From Actinomycetota bacterium (GTDB lineage Bacteria > Actinomycetota > Acidimicrobiia > Acidimicrobiales > Ilumatobacteraceae): 8,660 bases of DNA. The position numbers were made by a program, and so were the translations under genes. The notes below the pieces were generated by a model. The model was given only the letters and a program-made list of their open reading frames with translations, was not told the DNA's origin and searched no databases. Where the stretch lies: NCBI GenBank assembly GCA_005787025.1, contig SYCH01000123.1, positions 1-8,660 of the forward strand, in the 5' to 3' direction. This document shows, piece after piece, positions 1 to 5,651 of the stretch (positions within the stretch are counted from its first letter, which is position 1; the number at the start of each line of letters is the position of its first letter).

Positions 1-341
1 GCCAGCATGCGCTGCCACTGCTGCGGATCCCAGCCCTTGGCCGCGTCGAGGAAACGCCGCACGAAGACGTCGTACTCGCAGTTTCCCCACACCCGAGCGT
101 GATGCTCGGCGGCCGGGGAGTCCGGAATACTGATGGAGTTCCAATACCACTCGGCGTACGGCGTGTGGCTGAACGCCATGCGCTCGCCCTCCTCGCGGGC
201 CAACGTGAAGGGGTCCTTGCCGGTGGGTGCGAAGGCCGGCACCGAACCCACGGTCCAGTGGGAGAAGATCCCGAACTTGGCATCCAGGAACCAAGAGGGG
301 ATCGGGTGCGTTGATAAGGACTCGTAGGTGGGCTGGTACAT
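1..341 (-). CDS. Alpha-L-fucosidase (GH29), N-terminal part, cut by window edge
   Basis: This is the first 113 or so residues of a glycoside hydrolase family 29 protein, which removes terminal alpha-L-fucose from glycans. Translation from the ATG at 341 gives MYQPTYESLSTHPIPSWFLD, then AKFGIFSHWTVGSVPAFAP, a hallmark GH29 N-terminal stretch (usual form: WF-DAKFGIF-HWG-YSVPA). It is followed by PYAEWYWNSI and by FLDAAKGWDPQQWQRML, matching the family's EWY and F-A-WDP--W elements. The catalytic nucleophile would lie beyond base 1 and cannot be seen. An in-frame GTG at 347 is an alternative start; neither has a clear Shine-Dalgarno. No signal peptide is visible, so the protein is probably cytoplasmic. 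The gene lies 53 bases downstream of the MscS gene on the same strand and may be co-transcribed. One oddity is HWT where most members have HWG. Family assignment is fairly sure; substrate is inferred. Confidence 0.85.
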   Translation of the reverse strand, partial: MYQPTYESLSTHPIPSWFLDAKFGIFSHWTVGSVPAFAPTGKDPFTLAREEGERMAFSHTPYAEWYWNSISIPDSPAAEHHARVWGNCEYDVFVRRFLDAAKGWDPQQWQRML

Positions 342-394
342 GAGCACAATCTAGAAGAGAAGCGAACGAGTCCCAAGCGATGGGCCGGGCGCGA

Positions 395-1297
395 TCAGGA
401 GTCCTGGGCCGACAAGCGTTCCTCGGTGCGGCGCACCAACGTCTCGCGTTCCTCCGCCGTGAGCGGTCGGGTCGTGCGCACCTTCAGTTCCACCTGAGGA
501 TTACCCGCCGCCGGTGTGGCCATCAAGATGTCGTCCACCAACATCACTTCGGTCAGATTCGGGCTGCCGGCCAGTTCGCGGATGGTTTCGGCGGCCCGAC
601 TGGCGGCCTCACCGTGCTCGGTGTTCGCCGGAAGTTTGATGGAGAGTTTCGTCTCGACCGGCTCTTGGCTGAGGTTTCGCACCGACAACAGGGCGGTGTG
701 GGGAAGGTGGATGGTGCTGTACCCGTCACGGATGCGCGTCGACACCAGACCGATGTGCTCGACGATGCCTCGCACGCCGTTCGGGAACGAACCACTCACT
801 TCCACCTCGTCGCCCACTCCGTATCGATCCTCCAGCAGGACGGACAAGCCGGTCAGATAGTCGTTCACTTTGTGCTGGCCACCGATGGCCACGGCCGCGC
901 CGATGAAGCCCGCGCTCGACAGGAAGAAGGCGGCATCCAACTCGAGGATGTGGAAGACCGCGATGATGACGCCGAGCCAGAGCACCACGGCGAAAAGGTG
1001 ATGGAGCATCCGGGCGGCGGCATCGATGCGTTGCCGGCGCCGGTTCTCTCCCACCTCACCGTGTTCCAACTCTTGGTAACGGGTGGGGGTGCGCCACCAA
1101 CGCGTGGGATGGGCGATGCTACGACGCGCCACGAAACGCACGACACGACGAAAGATCACGTGGGACAGCCGAGTCGCGATGAACGCACCGATCACCACGA
1201 GCACGACGATCAATGGTCGGGACATGGCCTCTTGGGCCGAGATCGGTTGCTCGGGCGAGGGGTTGAGGGTGGACGGTGTCGGGATCAGAAAGAACAT
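395..1297 (-). CDS. MscS-family mechanosensitive ion channel
   Basis: This 300-residue inner-membrane protein is of the small-conductance mechanosensitive channel family, which opens under membrane tension to release solutes on hypo-osmotic shock. Predicted membrane helices are at about residues 28-45, 99-118 and 122-153. The last is the pore-lining TM3, with the Gly/Ala-rich run SSAGFIGAAVAIGGQ and then N145, which matches the family's G-x-A-x-G-x-A-x-Q...N pattern. The beta domain follows, with GVGDEVEVSG (161-170), GVRGIVEHIGLVSTRIRD and a C-terminal alpha/beta domain to residue 300. A charged cytoplasmic loop (about 50-97) separates TM1 from TM2. PH replaces the usual PN at 199-200. The ATG at 1297 is supported by GGAGGGG just upstream. 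An internal Met at residue 25 would drop a short Pro-rich leader but has no such support. The gene starts 39 bases after the HAD gene ends, so the two are probably co-transcribed. Confidence 0.93.
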   Translation of the reverse strand: MFFLIPTPSTLNPSPEQPISAQEAMSRPLIVVLVVIGAFIATRLSHVIFRRVVRFVARRSIAHPTRWWRTPTRYQELEHGEVGENRRRQRIDAAARMLHHLFAVVLWLGVIIAVFHILELDAAFFLSSAGFIGAAVAIGGQHKVNDYLTGLSVLLEDRYGVGDEVEVSGSFPNGVRGIVEHIGLVSTRIRDGYSTIHLPHTALLSVRNLSQEPVETKLSIKLPANTEHGEAASRAAETIRELAGSPNLTEVMLVDDILMATPAAGNPQVELKVRTTRPLTAEERETLVRRTEERLSAQDS

Positions 1298-1299
1298 GT

Positions 1300-1306
1300 C
1301 CCCTCC
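1300..1306 (-). promoter_or_regulatory. Shine-Dalgarno of the MscS gene
   Basis: On the minus strand this reads GGAGGGG. The GGAGG core ends 4 bases before the ATG at 1297, and it is the clearest argument for that start over the internal Met at residue 25. Confidence 0.65.
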
Positions 1307-1336
1307 ATTGTGCCGTGAAACGGGAGCGTCGACCGC

Positions 1337-2068
1337 TCATTCACCACCCTGGCGGACCCAATCGGGGACCTCGGCGATGCTCTCGACCTCTCCGAATCGA
1401 CCGTGCCCCACGGGATGATCGGCCTTTTCCAGTTCCCACAACACGTGGTACGGCACGTGCACCGCGTGTCCGCCGATCTCCAGCACGGGAAGGATGTCAC
1501 TCTTCACCGAGTTGCCCACCATGCAGAAACGGTGTGGCTCCACGCCGAAATCGCGCAGCACGCGTTCGTAGGTCGGAGGGTCCTTTTCCGGGACGATCTC
1601 GACATGGTCGAAGAGATGATCGATGCCGCTGGTGGTCACCTTGCGCGTCTGGTGGACCAGGTCGCCCTTGGTGATGACTGCCACGCGATGGTCTCGGGCC
1701 AAATCGACGATCACCTCGGCCACCCCGGGCAAAAGTCGCACCGGTGCCAGGAGCAACTCACGAACGACGCCGAGCAGTCCGTCCATCACGTCGCTCGTCA
1801 CGCGCCCCTGGGAGACCGACAACGCCGCCTCCAGCATCGACAATCCGAAGGCCTTCACTCCGTAGCCGTACGTGGGCAGATTCTTGCGCTCGGTCGCGGT
1901 GAGTGTCGTGCGGAGATCCACACCGTCGGCGACGAAGGGTGTCAGAAGATCACAGAACGTGTTCTCCGCGGCGTGGAAGCCGTCCTCGCTGTGCCACAAG
2001 GTGTCGTCGGCGTCGAAAGCCACCACGTCGAAGCGCGCGCCGGCACGATCTAGAGTTGCCCCGCCCAT
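1337..2068 (-). CDS. HAD-superfamily phosphatase-like hydrolase
   Basis: This 243-residue cytoplasmic protein is of the haloacid dehalogenase superfamily, most members of which hydrolyse phosphate esters through a phospho-aspartyl intermediate. Motif I is FDADDT, with nucleophile D19 and acid/base D21. Motif II is T133 in VITKGD, motif III is K162 in PEKDPPTY, and motif IV is GNSVKSD (185-191). A helical cap-like segment lies between motifs I and II (about 30-110). The open frame continues upstream to 2242, but that extension is Val-rich low complexity, antisense to the Thr/Ser linker of the lipoprotein gene. I therefore place the start at the ATG at 2068, which begins MGGATLDRAGARFDVVAFDADD. 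A purine-rich GAAGGA sits only 1 base from this ATG, which is too close to be ideal. The MscS gene follows after 39 bases. The substrate cannot be told from sequence. Confidence 0.88.
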   Translation of the reverse strand: MGGATLDRAGARFDVVAFDADDTLWHSEDGFHAAENTFCDLLTPFVADGVDLRTTLTATERKNLPTYGYGVKAFGLSMLEAALSVSQGRVTSDVMDGLLGVVRELLLAPVRLLPGVAEVIVDLARDHRVAVITKGDLVHQTRKVTTSGIDHLFDHVEIVPEKDPPTYERVLRDFGVEPHRFCMVGNSVKSDILPVLEIGGHAVHVPYHVLWELEKADHPVGHGRFGEVESIAEVPDWVRQGGE

Positions 2069-2870
2069 GTCCTTCGTTCTATCCGCTCGTCGTGTTCTTC
2101 TCTCACTGTTGGCCCTGTCGGCCATGGTCGCGTGCTCGTCCGACGACGATGTCACCACCGAAAGCTCCACGTCGACGGCAGTCATCACCCCCGTCGAGAC
2201 AACCACGACGACGACCAGCAGCAGCACATCCACGACCACCACGACCTTGCCGCCGTTTCCGAGTTACTCCATCGCACCGGTTCGCAGCGCCGACGGCTCC
2301 GCCGTGAAGATCTCCAAGGTCGACACCACGGACAAGGTGGTCTTTCTCACCATCGACGACGGCATCGTCAGGGATCCCCGCGTGATGGAATTCCTGGTCG
2401 ATCGACGTTGGCCCGCCACACTCTTCTTGGTCTCCGGAGAATTCAAGAAGGACCCGCTGTACTTCGCTCAGATCCTCACCGTCGGTGGAAACATCAGCTC
2501 CCACACCCTCAGCCACCCGAAGATGAACGGGATGGGCTACGACGAGCAACGGCGCCAGATCTGCGGCATGAAAGGGCTCATCGAGCAAACGTTCGGATCC
2601 GCCGGCCACTTGTTCCGGCCGCCCTACGGATCATGGGACGACACCACGCTGAAGGCCGCCGGGAGTTGCGGCATCAACGCGGTCATCACGTGGAACTCCG
2701 AACTCTGGGAGGGCAACGTGGACCTCGCCCGCCGACCCGCCCTGCAACCCGGCGACGTCTTCCTCACGCATTTCCGGAACGATCTGTACGACAATCTGCT
2801 GGCCCTCGAAGCGCGCATGGCGGCGGAGGGTTTCATTGTGGGCAACCTGGAGGATTACCTGCCCAACTGA
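2067..2870 (+). CDS. Lipoprotein with NodB/CE4 polysaccharide deacetylase domain
   Basis: This 267-residue exported lipoprotein probably removes acyl (typically N-acetyl) groups from a cell-wall or surface polysaccharide. A signal peptide covers residues 1-22 (MSFVLSARRVLLSLLALSAM then VA), with the lipidation Cys at C23. After Asp residues comes a Thr/Ser-rich tether (about 29-60) ending in LPPFPSY. The catalytic domain begins near residue 88. Motif 1 is TIDDG (95-99; usually TFDDG) with D97 and D98. Motif 2 is SHTLSHP with metal-binding H146 and H150. Motif 3 is RPPYG (184-188), motif 4 holds W209 in ITWNSELW, and motif 5 is LTHFRND with H235. The open frame extends upstream to 1872, but only the ATG at 2067 places the signal peptide at the N-terminus. 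There is no convincing Shine-Dalgarno. The start overlaps the divergent HAD start. Family is clear; the polysaccharide is unknown. Confidence 0.93.
   Translation: MSFVLSARRVLLSLLALSAMVACSSDDDVTTESSTSTAVITPVETTTTTTSSSTSTTTTTLPPFPSYSIAPVRSADGSAVKISKVDTTDKVVFLTIDDGIVRDPRVMEFLVDRRWPATLFLVSGEFKKDPLYFAQILTVGGNISSHTLSHPKMNGMGYDEQRRQICGMKGLIEQTFGSAGHLFRPPYGSWDDTTLKAAGSCGINAVITWNSELWEGNVDLARRPALQPGDVFLTHFRNDLYDNLLALEARMAAEGFIVGNLEDYLPN
2199..2246 (+). repeat. Low-complexity Thr/Ser codon run (lipoprotein tether)
   Basis: Sixteen consecutive codons, residues 45-60 of the deacetylase lipoprotein, encode only Thr or Ser, as six Thr, three Ser, Thr, Ser and five Thr. The DNA is a run of ACN and AGC/TCC codons with local ACG and ACC repetition. 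It probably acts as a flexible tether holding the catalytic domain away from the membrane. It also explains the spurious Val-rich open frame on the opposite strand. Confidence 0.85.
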
Positions 2871-2893
2871 TCGCCGGGGAAGCCCGCGCCCGC

Positions 2894-3268
2894 TCAGCGA
2901 TGAATGGCGTTCAGATAGTTGTACACGGTGATGCGCGACACGCCCATGGCGTCGGCCACGTCCTCGACGGCCCGACGAAGGGTGAATGCACCGCGATCAT
3001 CGAGCAAACGGATGGCCCGCTGCTTCTGCTCACGATTCATCCCCGGCAACCGAACACCCATCTCCCGTTCGACGGACTCGATCAGGCGGTCGAGGGCTCC
3101 GTGAAGTGCCGGTAGCCGAACCACGGCCACGACTTCTCCCTCGACGACGATCGGCACGTCGGCGGGCTCGCGGTTCGCGGCTTCGACGATGCTGCAACCC
3201 AGAGCATCCATCAGCGGAGCGAGGGCCGACAGCAGTGGATGATCGGTGCGCGCTGGCGTCGAGCTCAT
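2894..3268 (-). CDS. Small DauR-like (HTH_22) helix-turn-helix regulator
   Basis: This 124-residue protein is a likely DNA-binding transcription factor. The C-terminal half (about 77-124) matches the DauR/YheO-type helix-turn-helix: MNREQKQRAIRLLDDRGAFT, then LRRAVEDVADAMGVSRITVYNYLN, with SRITVYNYL as the recognition helix. The N-terminal half (about 10-70) contains VPIVVEGEVVAVVRL followed by a helix. It resembles only the end of the PAS-like YheO sensor domain, so the protein is shorter than full-length relatives of about 200 or more residues. Its ATG overlaps the TGA of the upstream thiamine-binding gene as ATGA (3265-3268), which indicates translational coupling. It is last in a four-gene unit and may regulate that unit, but I see no direct evidence for this. 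It ends 23 bases from the convergent deacetylase gene. Confidence 0.85.
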   Translation of the reverse strand: MSSTPARTDHPLLSALAPLMDALGCSIVEAANREPADVPIVVEGEVVAVVRLPALHGALDRLIESVEREMGVRLPGMNREQKQRAIRLLDDRGAFTLRRAVEDVADAMGVSRITVYNYLNAIHR

Positions 3269-3507
3269 GCGTCCAACTTCTCGATGTGAATGTTGACGTG
3301 CGTCGCACCGTTCGCGTAAGCCCTCTCGATCAACGCCGACACGGCCGCGAAAGCCGTGGTCGACTCGGCCTCGAACTCGGAGGCGAAGGGACCGAACTCG
3401 ACCGACACACCAGCGGCTTCGGCCGCGGACACCGCCGCCAGCACGTGTGGCCCGGGCTGCCCTTCGACGAAGGGCTCGACGGTGAATTCGACGCGGATCA
3501 CACGCAC
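3265..3507 (-). CDS. Small thiamine-binding-type protein (MTH1187/YqgV-like)
   Basis: This 80-residue protein begins MRVIRVEFTVEPFVEGQPGP and continues through VSVEFGPFASEFEAESTTAF to ATHVNIHIEKLDA. The pattern is that of the small ferredoxin-fold family PF01910: strand, Pro-rich turn, helix, a GP...E element, a second helix and a final I-IEK strand. Some members of this family bind thiamine or its pyrimidine. The open frame runs upstream to 4071, but that part lies in another frame of the WXG100 and Nudix genes, so I reject it. The likely start is the GTG at 3507, which gives an 11-base gap from the WXG100 stop; the GTG at 3501 would remove two residues. No Shine-Dalgarno is visible, so translation is probably coupled to the upstream gene. 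The stop overlaps the ATG of the HTH gene. Ligand binding is inferred from the family only. Confidence 0.8.
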   Translation of the reverse strand: MRVIRVEFTVEPFVEGQPGPHVLAAVSAAEAAGVSVEFGPFASEFEAESTTAFAAVSALIERAYANGATHVNIHIEKLDA

Positions 3508-3518
3508 ATCGTAGAGGT

Positions 3519-3803
3519 TCAGATCACGCCCATCACCCGTCGAAGCTCGTCGGCGCGCACCTGGCACTCGTGTCCCGAGGTGGCGAAGGCCTCGGCCAGT
3601 CGTTGCAGGGCCACGCGGAAGCCCCCGGTCCAATCGGACTCGAAGGCCCGCCGGGCGGGACCGGTCCAGGTGGTGCCGTCGAGTGCCGCCGCCACCGTCG
3701 TCAGCACCCCGTCGACGATGTCCCGCTGACGTTGCAGGGTCTGACCGAGGTTCGAGAGTTGGTCCGGGTCCGCCCCGATGATTCCGATGGGATGATTCGA
3801 CAC
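3519..3803 (-). CDS. WXG100-like small helical protein
   Basis: This 94-residue protein has the layout of the WXG100/ESAT-6 family: two helices joined by a W-x-G turn. The turn is TTWTGPARRAF, with W46 and G48. The first helix runs from about residue 12 to 42 (ADPDQLSNLGQTLQRQRDIV onward) and the second from about 49 to 90. A second WTG occurs at 58-60. WXG100 proteins are normally small dimeric substrates of type VII (ESX) secretion. No ESX gene is present in this window, and the protein has no Tyr at all, so the C-terminal YxxxD/E export signal is missing. It may be cytoplasmic or depend on a partner. The start is a GTG at 3803, supported by a strong Shine-Dalgarno. It lies between the Nudix and thiamine-binding genes. 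Family call is good on pattern; secretion is uncertain. Confidence 0.75.
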   Translation of the reverse strand: MSNHPIGIIGADPDQLSNLGQTLQRQRDIVDGVLTTVAAALDGTTWTGPARRAFESDWTGGFRVALQRLAEAFATSGHECQVRADELRRVMGVI

Positions 3804-3808
3804 TGGTT

Positions 3809-3816
3809 CTCCTTTT
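3809..3816 (-). promoter_or_regulatory. Strong Shine-Dalgarno of the WXG100-like gene
   Basis: On the minus strand this reads AAAAGGAG and ends 5 bases before the GTG at 3803. It fixes that GTG as the start and is one of the best ribosome-binding sites in the window, which suggests the small protein is made in quantity relative to its operon partners. Confidence 0.75.
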
Positions 3817-3842
3817 CGACTCCCAACGGGTGGGCGAAGGGC

Positions 3843-4364
3843 TCAGTCCGACGGTCGCAGCAACGGCCACAAGAGAGCCAGGCTGTCGGGAAGGAAACTT
3901 TCGCGTCGAGTCATCGCCTCCACATCCTCCATCGACACCCACCAGGCCTCGGTGACCTCGCCGTCCGCGAAATGAAACGGACCCGGATGACACACCCGAA
4001 AACGGCGGCCGAGCAGACTCACATGGTCGTCGTCGTACGGTGAAACCACTCCACCGTCGAGCGCCTCGCATTCGGCGTCGGTGACACCCACCTCCTCGGC
4101 CACCTCACGTGTCGCCGCCGATTCGTACGACTCGCCGCTGGCGACGACACCACCCACCGCGATGTCGAACCATCCCGGCCAGACGTCCTTGCCGTCGGAA
4201 CGTCGATGCACCAGCAATCGACCCTCTCCATCCGTCACGGCCACGAAGACCGCGCGATGCCGCAGCCGATCTCGCCGCATCACACTTCTCGGCACGACCC
4301 GCAACACCCGATCGTCGATGTCGACCTCATCGACGAGTTCGCCGTTTGCGTCGTCCACGCTCAC
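3843..4364 (-). CDS. Nudix hydrolase, YfcD/IDI-like subgroup
   Basis: This 173-residue protein carries a perfect Nudix box (GX5EX7REUXEEXGU) at residues 72-94: G72, E78, then REVAEEVGV at 86-94. These residues bind the divalent metal used to cleave a nucleoside-diphosphate-type or similar pyrophosphate. The N-terminal part (about 10-60), with ELVDEVDIDDRVLRVVPRS and LRHRAVFVAV...LLVHRRS.KDVWPG, is typical of the YfcD-like branch, which resembles isopentenyl-diphosphate isomerase. The substrate of that branch is not settled. The start is taken as the GTG at 4364 because the nearby ATG at 4371 is out of frame; an in-frame GTG at 4358 is possible. There is no strong Shine-Dalgarno. It is the first gene of the four-gene minus-strand unit and is divergent from the M20 gene. 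The WXG100-like gene follows after 39 bases. Confidence 0.92.
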   Translation of the reverse strand: MSVDDANGELVDEVDIDDRVLRVVPRSVMRRDRLRHRAVFVAVTDGEGRLLVHRRSDGKDVWPGWFDIAVGGVVASGESYESAATREVAEEVGVTDAECEALDGGVVSPYDDDHVSLLGRRFRVCHPGPFHFADGEVTEAWWVSMEDVEAMTRRESFLPDSLALLWPLLRPSD

Positions 4365-4377
4365 CGGTCATTACCTA

Positions 4378-4385
4378 TCACGTGA
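4378..4385. promoter_or_regulatory. Palindrome TCACGTGA in a divergent intergenic gap
   Basis: An 8-base perfect palindrome sits almost at the centre of the 39-base gap between the Nudix and M20 starts, and is followed by a partial repeat (ACGTGACGTG). Its position would suit an operator or shared regulator site for both genes. One 8-mer is weak evidence by itself. Confidence 0.3.
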
Positions 4386-4391
4386 CGTGTC

Positions 4392-4397
4392 TACGAT
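4392..4397 (+). promoter_or_regulatory. Candidate -10 box for a leaderless M20 transcript
   Basis: The sequence TACGAT fits the TAnnnT consensus and lies 6 bases before the ATG at 4404. That is the spacing expected when transcription starts at or next to the start codon. There is no Shine-Dalgarno in the 39-base gap, which agrees with a leaderless mRNA. No good -35 box is seen at 17-18 bases. Confidence 0.4.
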
Positions 4398-4403
4398 GCT
4401 CGT

Positions 4404-5633
4404 ATGTCCCAGCCCGACGACATCTCCACGCTGACCGAGGAAAGCCGCGATCTGCTCGGTGACGCCATCTCCCTGCGTCGATCGCTCCACGAGTGGCCCG
4501 AGCTCGGCAATCATCTGCCCCGTACCCGCGACGAGGTGTTGGCCGCCCTCGAGGGCCTGCCGCTGGGTATCACCCTGCACGAGACGACCTCGGGCATCGT
4601 CGCCACCCTGGAGGGGGATCACCCCGGTCCGACCATGTTGTTGCGCGGCGACATGGACGCGCTTCCCATGCCCGAGGACACGGGAGTCGAGTTCAGTTCG
4701 CGCGTCGAGAACGCGATGCACGCCTGCGGTCACGACACCCACACCGCCATGCTCGCCGGAGCCGCTCGTCTCCTGACGGCCCACAAGAGTCGCTTGCACG
4801 GTCGCGTGCTGTTCATGTTCCAGCCCGGTGAGGAGGGCCACAACGGTGCCGGGCACATGATCGACGAAGGACTCTTCGATGTCGCTCCGTTGTCCAACGG
4901 AGAAGCGTCCCCCGTCACCGGGGCTTTCGCCATTCACACCACGTCGTCACTTCCCACCGGCTTCGTCAGCACCCGACGCGGTCCGTTGATGGCGTCGAGC
5001 GACGTGATCTCCATCGTGCTCACCGGAAAGGGCGGTCACGCCAGCGAACCGTTCCGCACGTTGGACCCCGTTCCTGCCGCCTGTGAGATCGTGCAGGCGC
5101 TGCAGTCGATGATGACTCGTCGTGTCAACACCTTCAATCCGGGTGTGCTCACCATCACCCAGATCAACGCGGGCACGACCACCAACGTCATCCCCGAGTC
5201 GGCGCACATCAAGGGCACGATCCGGGCCATCAGCGAGACGACCCGCCGGTTGATTCACGACGGCGTTCGACGCGTCGCCGAAGGAATCGCCAGTGCGCAC
5301 GGGCTCGAGGTCGAGGTCGAACTCCGTGACGGCTACGACGTCACGGTGAACGACGACGACTACGCCGGGCGCGCCGCCGCCATCACCAAGGAACTGATCG
5401 GCGTCGATCGCTTCATCGAACTACCCACCCCCGTGATGGGAGCCGAGGATTTCGGCTACGTTCTCAATCACGTGCCCGGAGCCATGGTGTTCCTCGGGGC
5501 GACACCTCTCGACAAGAACCCCGCTCAGGCCGCGCCGAACCACTCGAATCGTGTCTTCTACGACGAGAACTGCATGACGACGGGCATCGCGCTGTACGGC
5601 GCGATGGCACTGCGTCACCTGTCGCCCGCCTGA
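4404..5633 (+). CDS. M20-family metallo-amidohydrolase (N-acyl amino acid hydrolase type)
   Basis: This 409-residue zinc-dependent enzyme probably hydrolyses an N-acyl or amide bond, in the group containing hippurate hydrolase, aminoacylase and IAA-amino-acid hydrolases. It has the expected elements in order: LRRSLHEWPELG (24-35), LRGDMDALPMPE (80-91), HACGHDTHTAMLAG (107-119), FQPGEEGHNGAG (139-150), GGHASEP (210-216) in the lid/dimerisation domain, NVIPESAHIKGTIR (261-274), MGAEDFGY (345-352) and NHSNRVFYDE (379-388). Likely metal ligands are C108, H110, E144, H178 and H380, with E143 as general base. The length is normal for the family and there is no signal peptide, so it should be cytoplasmic. 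The ATG at 4404 lies 6 bases after a -10-like TACGAT. It is a single gene, divergent from the Nudix gene and convergent with the SDR gene. The substrate is not determinable. Confidence 0.94.
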   Translation: MSQPDDISTLTEESRDLLGDAISLRRSLHEWPELGNHLPRTRDEVLAALEGLPLGITLHETTSGIVATLEGDHPGPTMLLRGDMDALPMPEDTGVEFSSRVENAMHACGHDTHTAMLAGAARLLTAHKSRLHGRVLFMFQPGEEGHNGAGHMIDEGLFDVAPLSNGEASPVTGAFAIHTTSSLPTGFVSTRRGPLMASSDVISIVLTGKGGHASEPFRTLDPVPAACEIVQALQSMMTRRVNTFNPGVLTITQINAGTTTNVIPESAHIKGTIRAISETTRRLIHDGVRRVAEGIASAHGLEVEVELRDGYDVTVNDDDYAGRAAAITKELIGVDRFIELPTPVMGAEDFGYVLNHVPGAMVFLGATPLDKNPAQAAPNHSNRVFYDENCMTTGIALYGAMALRHLSPA

Positions 5634-5651
5634 CGAGCCTCCGGGTCGCGA

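Noticed and set aside
380..1318. Long plus-strand open frame of 312 codons
   Set aside because: It lies opposite the clear MscS gene, is His/Arg/Asp-rich and shows no family pattern. It is a GC-driven shadow.
1872..2066. N-terminal extension of the deacetylase open frame
   Set aside because: It would bury the signal peptide and lipobox internally, and it is antisense to the HAD gene.
2069..2242. N-terminal extension of the HAD gene, starting with a Val-rich segment that looks like a membrane helix
   Set aside because: The Val run is the reverse complement of Thr-rich ACN codons in the lipoprotein tether, and the HAD domain starts at its usual place from the ATG at 2068.
2875..2886. Hairpin CGGG-GAAG-CCCG between two convergent stops
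   Set aside because: It has only a 4-base stem and no T-run on either side, so it does not support a terminator call.
2132..3115. Plus-strand open frame of 327 codons
   Set aside because: It overlaps the deacetylase in another frame, is rich in His and Arg, and runs into the HTH gene antisense. It is a shadow.
3508..4071. Upstream part of the open frame containing the thiamine-binding-type protein
   Set aside because: It overlaps the WXG100-like and Nudix genes on the same strand in another frame and is Arg/Gly-rich without family signal.
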